Positions 11,039-20,916 of a stretch of 64,000 nucleotides of DNA are shown here, in pieces. Each line of letters opens with the position of its first letter. Within the stretch, counting starts at the first letter, position 1. The stretch covers positions 1,550,001 through 1,614,000 of the forward strand of contig CP087211.1 in NCBI GenBank assembly GCA_020912385.1. Direction: 5' to 3'. Under the pieces are notes generated by a model that was not told where the DNA came from, searched no databases, and saw only the letters and a program-made list of their open reading frames with translations. This stretch comes from Neofusicoccum parvum. Lineage: Eukaryota; Ascomycota; Dothideomycetes; Botryosphaeriales; Botryosphaeriaceae. The translations under genes and the position numbers were made by a program.

Positions 11039-14001
11039 GCAGACCGCAGCCGCACCGCACAGGGCACAGGGTCGGCGGCCAGCGAGGCAGGCAGCTCAGC
11101 CGGGCGCCAGCCCGCCTCGCTCTTGCCCGCTCGTGCTCGGCCGCTCCTGCAGGGCCCGCGCGTGCGAGGCTCGACTCGCCCGATCCTGGCAAGCGTCGCC
11201 CCGCCCGCGACCTCACCTCGCCGGCACCCCCACCACAGACCCTCGCTACCGCTACACGTGAAACGCGGCGACACAGCCGTCTTCAGCGCTGTCGTCTCTG
11301 CGCGGCCGGTGAGCAGGTTCTCTCGTCTGCCACACGCTGGCTCTGCAGGGATCCATTGAGCAGGTTTGAGCAGCGAATCCAGGCGGGCAGCACGACGCAC
11401 CGCTGTGCTGCGCAGCTGCAATGCAATGCGCCCTCCGTCTTAGCCTCCGCAGTGTGTTTGCCACCCGTCCGCCTGCAACGTTCGTGAATCGCGAATCGTC
11501 AGCAGCTCCGAAAAGCAACGCTCGCGCCTAGGCCTTATCCGATAGCTAGCCGTGGGCTGCGTGGTATTCGCGGACGCTGTACCCCTGGCGCATCCCAGCC
11601 GCTCTCCAGATTCTGGAGCCGGCAGTTGGCTGACGACTGCTCGCGCCGCCTTGCCGGGTGCCGCCTGACGACGCTGCCCGCCTGATGCACCCTTTCCCGG
11701 TAGCTTTTGCGGGCGAGAGATTTGTGCGGCGGCATGCTTTGCTGAGAGATTTGTGCGAACCGGTCCAGGCGCGGGGCAGAGTTTGATACGGCCGCTCCGC
11801 ACAAAAGACTCAGCTCCGCTTCCGTCGCCTGCGATCTCCGAGCGCGCCTGCGCCTGCCAGGGGCCCGCGCGCAATCGGCCGTGTGATGTCATGCTTCCGC
11901 TCCTGCGGGTTACGCGAACGAGCGCTGCCGAGAAGCCGTCACGGCTTGGCTCTGTACAACACAAAAGCCTATTCCTCCGCAAATCACAGCGAGCGCTGCC
12001 GCCCTTTGCCAAACACCGCGAGTGCGAATCGAGAAGGCCGGAGCATTGGCGGGGGAGAGACGCCCACCAGCAGCCCACCTCCACTGCCCAGTCAGACTGA
12101 TGTCCTGCACCCACGTTCCAGGAAGCCGCCTTCTGAGACGACGCAACATTCCCTCCTGTCCAACTTCGCCGTATTCTTCGAGAGTGGACGTTTAAGACCC
12201 TGTTGGGCTTTTAACAGCCAGCCTTCAAGTGGACTTCCTTACGACGCGCGGGGCACCTTCCACACCAACCACACCACAACCTCACATTTTCAAATCTAGT
12301 GCAGTATTCGATCCCAGCGCTATACGTTCATGATCAACAAAATAGGGAAGCAACGTAGGTTTTAGGAGGAAGTGGGTGTTTAACTAATATGGACGGCCTC
12401 CCTGGCACTAAGCCTATGTGTCAACCACTACTCTCAACTTGTTGAACATCTCATCTCGGTCACACCCTCACTGATAGCACTGACTAGGGTCTAAATGATC
12501 GCACCGCATATCTTTAAGCACATATAACGTTCTCCCCCGGATATGTCGCCTACAACTTTCTAATTTGAGAGAATATCACCACAGCTTTCCTGGCTTCATC
12601 GACCTGCAGTCAGACCCTACACCGACCAAGTATGCCACGCCATGAAGACGCAACTTATATCACTCATCATCTTAGTAACCTAATACTTCCTCCTGCTACG
12701 ACTTCGCCTGTCGCTCCTAATTTCCCAGAAAAGAACGTCTTCTTGTCTTCGGTCCGGGTTTTATGGCTGGTGCAAGCCTGCAAGGTGATACAAATTTCTT
12801 TTGATTTGTTCTTTTTTTTTGGGGGATAAAAGACTCGGAACAAAACTACAGCTCTCGTGCGCGTAGAATGGAAACCCTCTTCTGCGTCGATAGCACTATG
12901 GAGTTTCGAGAACGTTGATGCTGCTAGAGCAGCGGGTGACTAATCTATCGAACCTTTCTGCAGGCTGGATCAAGGCCGGTTCTTGTATCGGTCAGTTAAT
13001 TAGCCTGTATTGGTAATCCTGTGAAAAGTGCGCTTGGGTGGCTCACTTATTGCAGTGCTAAATTGTATTCTGGATGCAGTAAGTACCGGTGGCCACGGAT
13101 AGCCCGTCAAGAGGACGAGACATACTTTGGAAGCATATTGAGACCGTAGACCAGGCTGGATCTGAAGCTGACCTTGTTTGCATCTTTTCCCACACCTTAG
13201 GATCTGAACGAATGTTCCGCGTCCTCGAATCGAGGTCTCTAAGCTCCTGCAATTGTACACGGATATATTCCCTTAAATTCGGCCGGGCAAAGGATTCCAC
13301 TGTTGGATGTGCTTTGGCTTCACCGGCGCGGCAGATAACGGAGGGTTCCGTCGCTCCTTGCCCAGATGGTCCTTGCAACTAAGGCTGCGCGTACGGTGAA
13401 GATGGTTCCTCTCTTGAGAATTTGCGTGCCTATAGACCGCCGTGGCGCCTTCTTTGTCCGGCGTTTGCGCTTGTTGTTCGAGGTGGTTTGGAAAAGGGTC
13501 AAGGGTTGGAGACTGACAGCCCCTTTTCTAGGACAATCTCTGTAGCACGATGTGCCTCTGCAGATTGGCCGCCGAATGAAGCAAGTTTGGGTGGGGCATG
13601 TCTTTTGTTGGAGATTCGGAAGTGCTACTTTAGGTACGTTGGAGAAGTGAAACTTGGAGTATGCTTCCAGAGCTTCCCAGAAGAAGAAGAAAAAAGAAAA
13701 GCTCTATCTGCGGAATATTCCGGAAACAAGGACGTGGTAAGCTACCTTCAGCATGCTTCAATACGTCGATGCTACGGGCTGTGAAATGAGTGTGAAAGAG
13801 AGCGTACACTGTCAATGGGAGCCAAAGCGCTTATCCGAATGAATCTGTCATTCCAATCCAGTTTCTGCCATTATGCATCGGCCAACGCTTCTCTGTGTTG
13901 GATTATCATATTTGTCAGAGCTAAGGAGAATAAATTTCCGCGAGGAGATGCTGTGTCGCGTGCGCACAACAAGAGCAGCGCAATCGAGGTACATCCCCGG
14001 A
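11039..14001. other. 3-kb gap, no firm gene
   Basis: The left part (to about 12.15 kb) is GC-rich, with overlapping Arg/Ala-rich frames on both strands that look like chance. From about 12.2 to 14.0 kb the DNA is more AT-rich and has only short frames. It may be decayed repeat DNA, ending at the inverted-repeat element at 14002. I found no domain or spliced gene. Confidence 0.45.
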
Positions 14002-14084
14002 TGGGTAGCTGAAGCTTTCGTCCAAATCAACTTGATGGGCTACTTTCTGTACTCCTGTGTCCGGACGAATGCTTCAACTCCCCA
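14002..14084. repeat. foldback (MITE-like) element, copy A, 83 bp
   Basis: The left end reads TGGGTAGCTGAAGC and the right end GCTTCAACTCCCCA, which are near-perfect inverted repeats. They continue inward: CTTTCGTCCAAA on the left against TCCGGACGAAT on the right. The inner loop is about 30 bp. Related copies lie at 20043, 20268, 23663 and 58579, and a partial one at 47455. No coding capacity. No clear target duplication is seen. Confidence 0.6.
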
Positions 14085-14503
14085 TGGGGCACGGACAAAC
14101 GGATATGACCTCCACCGCGGAGCGGGCCGTTGCGCGGCGTGCAGCACTGACCTATGACGTCACGCGCCACGGTTGCCCGGATTTCTTTTCGCGGCGGCCG
14201 ATAGTGGCGCTGGACAGCGGCAAGCCATATAAAGCCATTTGCCCGGCTGGGGTTTCACAGGCGGCTTCATGGCGCATGATGGACAGGTTTGTGCGCTTGA
14301 ATATGAGCATTTCATTCATTCGCTACAGCTTGGTACTGCAGCTGGCCTCATTGGCCAGAAGACTTGTAATAAAGCAGATTGTGAGCAAAACAACCTTTAA
14401 CCTTTAACACCATTTTTTCCGGGGTATCGTCCCATTCTGGCCATGCCCCTTTACGCCACTAAATGCCGCCTAATGACAACGGAAAGAGAAGGAAGCCACA
14501 AGT
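14085..14503. other. gap with CRE-like site and TATA motif
   Basis: Contains a perfect TGACGTCA palindrome (14155-14162) and a TATAAAG motif (14228-14234). A 43-codon ORF starts 35 bp later (14269-14400, +). The ORF has no recognisable similarity and may be chance. The right end is the 3' side of the BTB-like gene. Confidence 0.35.
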
Positions 14504-15444
14504 CTAGACCAGGAGCCACTCCGAGTCCGACTCCTCGGAAGCAGACTCCCCGCAAATGACAAAGCTCTCCTCCATATCAGTAGAGACAGGGTTGGGGCTG
14601 GGGTCGGGGCTGGCAACATCCAGCTCGGCGAACAGGGTGTCGAGGCCGTAGTCGGAGTCAATGGACGACATGGAAGGGCGGCGCGACTGCTTGGCGACGG
14701 GTCCATTGAACAGCTTGCAGATGACCTCGTCGGTCTTGACGGCACGCGAGGACTTCGGGCCGACAAGCTTCGGGATGTCGCGATTCTCTGTGAAACGGGT
14801 TAGGGTGACGTGGTTGCCGTCTGAACATGCAGTGGCGAGCACTTACCGAAGTTACGAGCGGCATTGACCTTCGACAAGTCGGATAGGAAGGTCGGGTGGG
14901 TAGCAGCGAAGAGCTTGAACTCTTCGCTCTCGTTGAGCCTCTGCGTCGTGAAGCAATTGACGCAGTAGTGCAGGACATTCTCCAAGAGAACCGGCTTGTT
15001 CTCGAGGTGCTTGTACAGGAAGTCGGTCGCCTCAACCAGATCGAAAGGTGAAGTCGCAAGGCTCGTTGCGTCGTCGAGGCTGGCGGCGAAGTTGAAGGTG
15101 GCCAGATCCATCAGCTCCTTGCTGTTGATAGTCTCGGCAACGTATATCATCTGAGCATGGTAGAGGAGGTTCGGGTCGACGTTCTCTTCCGGATCCTCGA
15201 CCGTGTAGCTTCCGAGGTACAACCAGCGGGCGAGGCCGATACCACACTTGTCAGAGGGGACCTTCAAGGTGAGGCTGAGTTTGTCGCCAGGGCCGAAGTC
15301 AATGGCTTGGCCAAGAAGGGGAGAACGCTGCGCGATGATGGTGAAGTCGAGATCGCGCAGGACCGTCTGAGCTCCAGCGAAGTCTTCAAAGTACAGAATG
15401 ACGGTGCCAGGATCGAAACACTTGAGGAAGTCGGAAGACGCCAT
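14504..15444 (-). CDS. BTB/POZ-like domain protein
   Basis: Fungal protein of about 293 residues with a BTB/POZ-like N-terminal half. BTB folds mediate dimerisation and often recruit cullin-3 ubiquitin ligases, but no specific partner is visible here. Exon 1 (14847-15444) begins MASSDFLKCFDPGTV and has the AGAQTVLRDLDFTIIAQRSPLL core. Exon 2 (14504-14787) holds an acidic Ser-rich tail ending EESDSEWLLV. The 59-bp intron (14788-14846) has donor GTAAGT and branch CCTAACC; without it the frame would end early. The acidic tail with several Ser-Asp pairs could be a phosphorylation target (inference). Divergent from the small membrane protein at 16271. Confidence 0.75.
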
Positions 15445-16270
15445 CTTGAAAGCTGGGGTGAGCGGGGAGAGCGTACGGTGGTAAAGGCGGCTACACAGCC
15501 TTGCAGACAGCGGCCGGCGGTGCGGGCAAAGAGCAGGCTGAACGGATGCGGACGCGGCCAGAGGTTGACGACGGGCTGGAGGAGTGGTTCAGGTTGAGGA
15601 GGAGGAGTGGCTGCAGAGAAGAGGGTGGTAGAAATACCTGCGCGCCTGCTGCGGATCTTGGCGCTGGCAGGCGGCTCCCTTCAGGTGAGGAGCAGTGCTG
15701 TGGAAGTGAGGTTTAAAGGGCACACTCAAGCGGGACCCCTCCCCGCAAGCTCCAGGCGGCAGCCTACAGGCGCAGCACCCGTCACCGCCAGCTTAAACGC
15801 GGCTCAGCCGTGCTACCGTCAGCGCCTGAGGACTGTGGCTCATAGCGGCGTCGGGGCGTGCCATTGGCCGGCGTCGCAGGGCACACAGACACAGCCTTGC
15901 GCGCGAGGCCCGGGGCGCGCAGCTGCCGCGCGCGGTCGAAGGCGCCGCCGCAGCATCGCGGGCGCCGAGCGCACGGCGCAAGGCTGCACGGCGTCTGGCG
16001 TGCGGTCCGCGTCTTCACGATGTCTGGATGTTGTCGGCGGTCGGCGACACGGGCACGGAACAGGCAGGCCCCATTGATTGCAGCTCTGATTGCGTTGGCC
16101 CAGGCGCAGCCAGTGGCCGCCGCCGAGGCATCCGAAGCTCCCAGCATGCGCGTCTCACCACTCTCATTGCATCGCATTTCCCAACGGCGCCCGCCCGCAA
16201 TAAGAAGGGCAAGCGCCCGCCCTTGACTCACCCTCCCGCAATTCCCTCCAGCCCGAGCATCTAGCGCAGC
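15445..16270. promoter_or_regulatory. divergent promoter gap, BTB-like / small membrane protein
   Basis: 826 bp between two divergent start codons. Very GC-rich, with overlapping Arg/Ala-rich chance frames on both strands. No known motif was identified. Confidence 0.45.
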
Positions 16271-16690
16271 ATGGCCTGGTTTTCCCTCCTCCCGGAGCAC
16301 CTCAGCGCGTTCGAAACATGGATCGCGCGCCTCTTCGTAGGGCTGCCTGACTCGCCTCTGCGTCTCCACTGCGCCCCAAGCTGAACGCTGCTACAGATTT
16401 TCTGCGGCGTCGTGACCATCGGCCCGTGGGCTGCCCTGATCGTCTACGACCTCGTCCTGTATTGCTTCCGCACCGTCACCTACGAGCTTCCAATTGTTGG
16501 CGGGCGCGCCAGAGGCAAGCGTCGACCGCGCGCCCCGAGCCTGAAGGAGCGCCCCAGCGGCCAGCGCCGACAATTCAACCCAATGCTGCAGTCCGACGAT
16601 GAAGACTCTGCACGCGCCTCAGGAACTTCGCGAACCGCCGAATCGAACGCATCCATACAATACCGCAATGCTGCGAGGGAGGACAGTTGA
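16271..16690 (+). CDS. small one-pass membrane protein, unknown function
   Basis: Two exons, 16271-16336 and 16397-16690, with a 60-bp intron (donor GTAGGG, branch GCTGAAC, acceptor CAG), giving 119 residues. The first 22 residues (MAWFSLLPEHLSAFETWIAR...) are amphipathic. The join creates a hydrophobic span of about 25 residues, FIFCGVVTIGPWAALIVYD and onward, that should cross a membrane. The rest is basic then polar (KRRPRAPSLKERPSGQRR) with an acidic Ser patch. Positive residues just after the span suggest a cytosolic C-terminus. I do not recognise a named family. The splice sites and even codon pattern make a real gene likely. Only the second exon would be visible to single-exon ORF calling. 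Confidence 0.65.
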
Positions 16691-17457
16691 GCGCAGTGCG
16701 CAAACAAATCAGCGCGGGATTGGGTGGGCTAGGAGAAGGCAGCAAAGGTAGCTGCACAATAGAGGAAGCTCTCGCGCATTTGCGCAGAGCGCATTCACCG
16801 GTCGCTTGGAGTTAGGGCGCACTTTCCCACCAGTCACGGCTTTGGCTCTGGAGCATCTCTCGGAGCCACTTTGGTTGTTGCCTAGCCAGATCCCGCGACC
16901 TCACAGTCATCCGCTTGCGTGCGCTAGGGCTTCTTGACGGAAGAACTGTTATCTGACAATTTCAGAGACCCTGCAACCTCCACTCGTCCTTTGTGGAATT
17001 GCCCGACAGTTCTTTCATTGCAGTTTTGGGTTTTGGGGGCATGACCCTTCTCCAACACAGCATTACTGGACTGCATCAATTTGAAGATGCCGCCGAGGAA
17101 ATGCGACAATCACATTGTAGTCAAGCCCAGAGCTCCAACCTCAACGAGTCTCCCCTACAGCCGCAGCCCTACGTATATTTCACAAGAGCCGATCGACGAC
17201 GCTAGCCAAGTCTCTCTCCGTCGACCTTCGGCACACGGAAGCCGCAGCTAACCTCAAGCGGCAATTGGATCCGGGTGATGCATTGTCTCCGCACACGCGC
17301 CTCTCAACCCGGCAAGATACGAGCCAGCCGATCTGAAGACTCATCGAACAGCATTGCAACTGCAAACATCGCTTGCTTCGCTACATCTACTGGCAATACC
17401 CCGACGACACCGCGTGAACGAGGTTCAGCTCACTGGATACACTTGAGCGTCATCACG
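16691..17457. other. intergenic gap, nothing recognised
   Basis: 767 bp between two genes on the plus strand. It should hold a terminator and the promoter of the N-demethylase-like gene. Only short chance frames are present. Confidence 0.5.
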
Positions 17458-18747
17458 ATGTTTCCAATTGATGTTTCGCGTATTCCTTTTCTCGCAAGCT
17501 TTCTCATTGTAGCAATCGCGTGCAGCTACAAATTGTTATCTCTGAAAGCCTCGAAAGCACAGGTAGTGCCGCCTCTGCACGACTGCTGATGATTGACTGT
17601 TGCTGGCCCAGTTCCTTGTGAAGATGCTAATTGTCTGCTAGAAAATAGAACTTAGCAGTAGCTCAAAGCATGAGAAACCTGGAGAGCAGCCGAGCAAAGA
17701 GCCATATTACTTAATCACTCCGCTCAAAGCCTTCGACTGGCGCGAGGAGAAGCCCTTGCAGCTGCGCCCATTCAAGCCAAAATATCATTTGACCATGGGT
17801 AAGCCGCACATGTCAAATTAAGACGCCAGTTTTCAACGCGATGTTAACATCCATCAGCGCTCGAGACCACGACGTTGTCCGAGCTGGTACCAATGGACAA
17901 TACATACCTCGAACGACTCGCCATACGACGCCAGCTCATCAAGGATGAGGGCAAGTACGTCGTAGCTGCGAATGATACCATCAAGCCAGCTGTCGATGAA
18001 TTCTACAAATGGATGACCGCAGTCTACCTCCCTCGCCATTTCCCTACCATCTTCAAACTCATTCTCCAACCTGGTACAAGCCGCACCGCCCTCCGCAACC
18101 TCGCCACGGACGAAGACATCCCGCTCCAACCGCCTACTAGCGTGACTGAAGCGCTAAGCATCCTTGGCAGTCACGTCGACGACGAATTCCTCTTCCTGCG
18201 GCCGTCCACCGACCCAGCCGACGAAGGCAAGTACAGGCTTGAAGGGTTCGTCAACTGCTTCCCGTCCGGTTTCGACACGTTTGCCAAGCTCGGTCTCAAG
18301 CTCGCCGATATCCACACGCCGGTGCCCGGTTATGCAGCCAAGCTCGAGCGAAGCATGGACCGCTTCTTCGCTAGCTTGCCCGTTGGAAAGATCGTGAGGA
18401 GGCACAACTGGAGTGTTACGACCAATACGAAGCTTTTCTCGCTCGGTGGAAATCACCTGTACGAGGGCGAGGCCGTGCAGCCGCTGACGAAGGATGAGAT
18501 CGATATTGAGCAGACGGTCTTACGGTGCGAGCGGCAGACGCTACATCGGCTGCCGGTGAATGACGATGTGCTGGTGTTTGCATTCAAAACGTATCAGTAC
18601 CCGTTGAGGGAAATCAAAGAGGAGGGAAGTGGTGAGGCGTTGGCGGAGGCGGTGGACGGCTTGAGTAGAGGGAGCGTGCCGCGGATGGCGTTTTATAAAA
18701 GACAGGTTGTGTGGGGGGATGCAGTGAAGGCGTATTTGAGGAGCTGA
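17458..18747 (+). CDS. heme-dependent oxidative N-demethylase-like protein (DUF3445)
   Basis: Member of the DUF3445 / HDOD family, whose studied members use heme to oxidise N-methyl groups of small amines. Three exons: 17458-17562, 17642-17798 and 17858-18747, with introns of 79 and 59 bp (donors GTAGTG and GTAAGC, acceptors TAG and CAG), for 383 residues. An N-terminal anchor (FLASFLIVAIACSYKLL, residues 10-26) is followed by a linker. The domain then begins near ITPLKAFDWREEKPLQLRPFKPKYHLTM and runs to the end. Visible family marks are LTMALETT, the long central region with FVNCFPSGFD, and RRHNWSV near residue 265. Which His ligates heme cannot be told from sequence alone. A predicted membrane anchor is notable. 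The substrate is unknown. A solo LTR lies 65 bp past the stop, so it may have altered the 3' end. Confidence 0.85.
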
Positions 18748-18806
18748 GCCACTGGTGGAGAGAAGTAAGATACATTGTGGCTTAATTCAATCTTGGACAG
18801 AAGCAC

Positions 18807-19270
18807 CATGTTGTTACGGCGCAGCCTTCACAGGCAGAGAGTTGAGGATCAACCCGACGGAACAGCGAGAAGTCGGAAGGCACAAAAGATCCGAGGTCAC
18901 AAGACTCCTCACGTGAGACAGCACGTGCGCCCCACTTGTGCCCTCAATAAACGGCACGCCAACTTGTGCCCTCAAGTAACGGCACGCTCAGCGGTGCCCT
19001 TGAGGGACGGCACCACCAGATTGTTACAACTTTCCTACAGTATATAAGCACACTCACTTAGCTAGATACTTGACCCTTCGTGGTCAACTTCAATAATCAA
19101 TCTACACCATTGATTAGTAACACGGCCTTCGCACGCAGTGCCCAGTCACGTGTATTCGTTCATACTTGTTCTCTCCCCCTACCTTGTACCCACTCAAGGT
19201 AAACCCTACACGGCTTACCACCCTCTTTGGTGTTTGATCCTTAGAGGCAGAGGCCCGCCGTTACACATGT
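18807..19270 (+). mobile_element. solo LTR (454 bp) with perfect 5-bp target duplication
   Basis: The LTR occupies 18812-19265. It starts TGTTACGGC and ends GCCGTTACA, so the ends are TG...CA inverted repeats with one mismatch. CATGT flanks it on both sides (18807-18811 and 19266-19270), an exact target-site duplication. Inside are repeats near 18934-19013 and a TATATAAG box at 19041-19048, as expected for an LTR promoter. No primer-binding site or retroelement coding follows, so it is a solo LTR left by recombination. Superfamily (gypsy or copia) cannot be told. Intact ends and duplication suggest a fairly recent insertion. Confidence 0.88.
18934..19013 (+). repeat. imperfect ~28-bp tandem repeats in the LTR
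   Basis: Two clear units share CTTGTGCCCTCAA and ACGGCACGC (18934-18960 and 18962-18989). A third, diverged unit with GGTGCCCTTGAGGGACGGCACC follows. Two CACGTG sites lie just before (near 18910 and 18922). Short repeats upstream of the TATA box are common in LTR promoters (U3). Function is inferred. Confidence 0.65.
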
Positions 19271-20042
19271 GTATCTCAGTCTGAAGATGTTGCATCCACC
19301 ATGATGGCGAGCTGTGATGGCTCCTTAAGCAAAGATTCAACTGCGGCGTCTAGGAAGTCTTCGTTTCGTACAGTCTCGCAACACAAATGGAGCGCTGAAC
19401 TATTCTTGTAGATAGAGCTAGCGTCCCTCTTCTTTCACTATCAAGGCCTAATAAATATATCAAATACGCACAGTGTACGCCTCTCGGGTCTCCGCAGTCG
19501 GTTCGCACAGCTCGAACCTTTCACCTACCATGTCAAGGGTCAGCAGCACTGCGTCTAGCATGCTCGCCTACCAAGTCATCGCGACCGTCTGAATCCAAGT
19601 CGCGCCACCGATGCCAGTGTTCGTCTCCCAGCAAAATGTGCACCACATGCAGAATGCTAGCGCTGAGGCCGCGGAGCTACAATCGCCGAGCGCAGTGAGA
19701 ATTGCTGTGCGTGCAGCGGTCGATGCCTGTAGCGAAGGAAGAATTGCCGCCTCACTCAATGGCGGTTGTGTGTTCAGCACAATGATGTGTAGGGAATCAC
19801 TGGTAAGGTTGCTAAAGACGAAGGAAGCCGGCAGGATTGATGAGTATGACGAAGCTGATGAGAAGAGCTGCAAGGATGATGAAAAAGAGGTCTTGGTGGT
19901 GTTAGTGATGTCCGTTTGTCAAGACAAGGAAAGAAATTGCACTCTAAAGTGAGCTAGACTAGGATGGAGTGGAAAAGGTGGAGGTACTCGCCGCGCACGG
20001 AGGAGGCTGCGCCAAGTGTCAAGTGAGCGTGTAAGCTATCTG
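19271..20042. other. repeat-rich gap, no firm gene
   Basis: Opposed frames at 19568-19873 (-) and 19611-19952 (+) are each about 100 codons; neither has a recognisable domain or clear splice partners. Their surroundings are repeat-derived, so decayed transposon DNA is plausible. I do not call a gene. Confidence 0.4.
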
Positions 20043-20127
20043 TAGGGGTAGTCGGGGCGTTCATTCCGATGGCTTTGGCAATAACATTGAAGTGCTTCTG
20101 CATCCGGACGAGTGTTTCAACTGTCCA
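20043..20127. repeat. foldback (MITE-like) element, copy B1, 85 bp
   Basis: The right end is CATCCGGACGAGTGTTTCAA followed by CTGTCCA. The left end TAGGGGTAGTCGGGGC, then GTTCATTCCGATGG, is its diverged inverted partner. The size matches copies A, D and E. Confidence 0.5.
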
Positions 20128-20267
20128 CGGCGGTGATGGAGAACGTTGCCAAGAACACAATCCACTGCGCCATCCACGTGACATCGCGCGGTGGAGCGCG
20201 TGTGAAACAAGCCGATCTGAGATCAGCTACAAGGGATTGCTGCGCCGACTTGGGAGATGATTGGCTG

Positions 20268-20430
20268 TGGGGAGCTGAAGCATTAGCCCCGATGCAAAAG
20301 CTTCCATCGTGCTTCGACGAGGCCGATTCGGAAAGTATTGTGACACGCACATATCTTCATGGGCAAGGATTCGGTCTCTCTTCCACTGCGCACTTGCGTA
20401 GTACATCCAGACAAAAGCTTCAACTGCCCA
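20268..20430. repeat. foldback (MITE-like) element, copy B2, 163 bp
   Basis: Left end TGGGGAGCTGAAGCATTAG and right end GCTTCAACTGCCCA are inverted repeats of the same family. It is longer than the other copies. Its middle (20324-20364) holds a block, ATTCGGAAAGTATTG then CTTCATGGG, that recurs at 47455-47494 with mostly transition differences. No coding capacity. Confidence 0.6.
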
Positions 20431-20916
20431 TGTGCTCCTACCTTCCTGTCGTGGGAAGCAGGCGGGCGGGCGGCGGGCGACCTTCTGCAGCTGCTCGTCT
20501 GGGCGATGCAAGCAGCAACGAAGGCACCGGCTAGGCTGCGCAACATTCCTCACCTTCTCCTCGCCCAAACACCACCCCCGGCGTCCATACGATCCGCCCC
20601 GTCCAGCATGCCCACCGATGCCAGGCCGGAGGGGCAGCGCGGGGCCGTGCGCAGAGGCTCCCGCCGCGACGCTCGGGCCGGCGCGCCATCGCTGATGCAG
20701 CTAGCCCGCGACGCGCAGCGGCTAAAGACGCGTCTCGCCGCCAGCGCTCCTCTCTTCTTCTTCACCAACCGCATCCAACAACACGCGAATCTTCAACGTT
20801 GTCGCATCTGCTCCACCACGCGTGTTCTCACTTGATTTCTCGATTGCTCCAGTTCTCCAAGCGTTTTCTCGCCTTCGTCCCGCGTTTCTTCCAGCGTCTA
20901 CTCAATTTCTTTCTCA
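20431..20916. promoter_or_regulatory. upstream region of the 784-residue protein gene
   Basis: GC-rich at first, then pyrimidine-rich (CTTTCTCAATG-type leader) just before the ATG at 20917. Contains chance frames only. Confidence 0.45.

Noticed and set aside
11440..12114. 224-codon minus frame upstream of the second metallothionein
   Set aside because: No domain and overlapping open frames on the other strand; not supported as a gene.
19568..19952. Opposed ~100-codon frames near the solo LTR
   Set aside because: Some hydrophobic and Cys residues are present on the minus strand, but there is no recognisable family or splice partner, and the area is repeat-derived.
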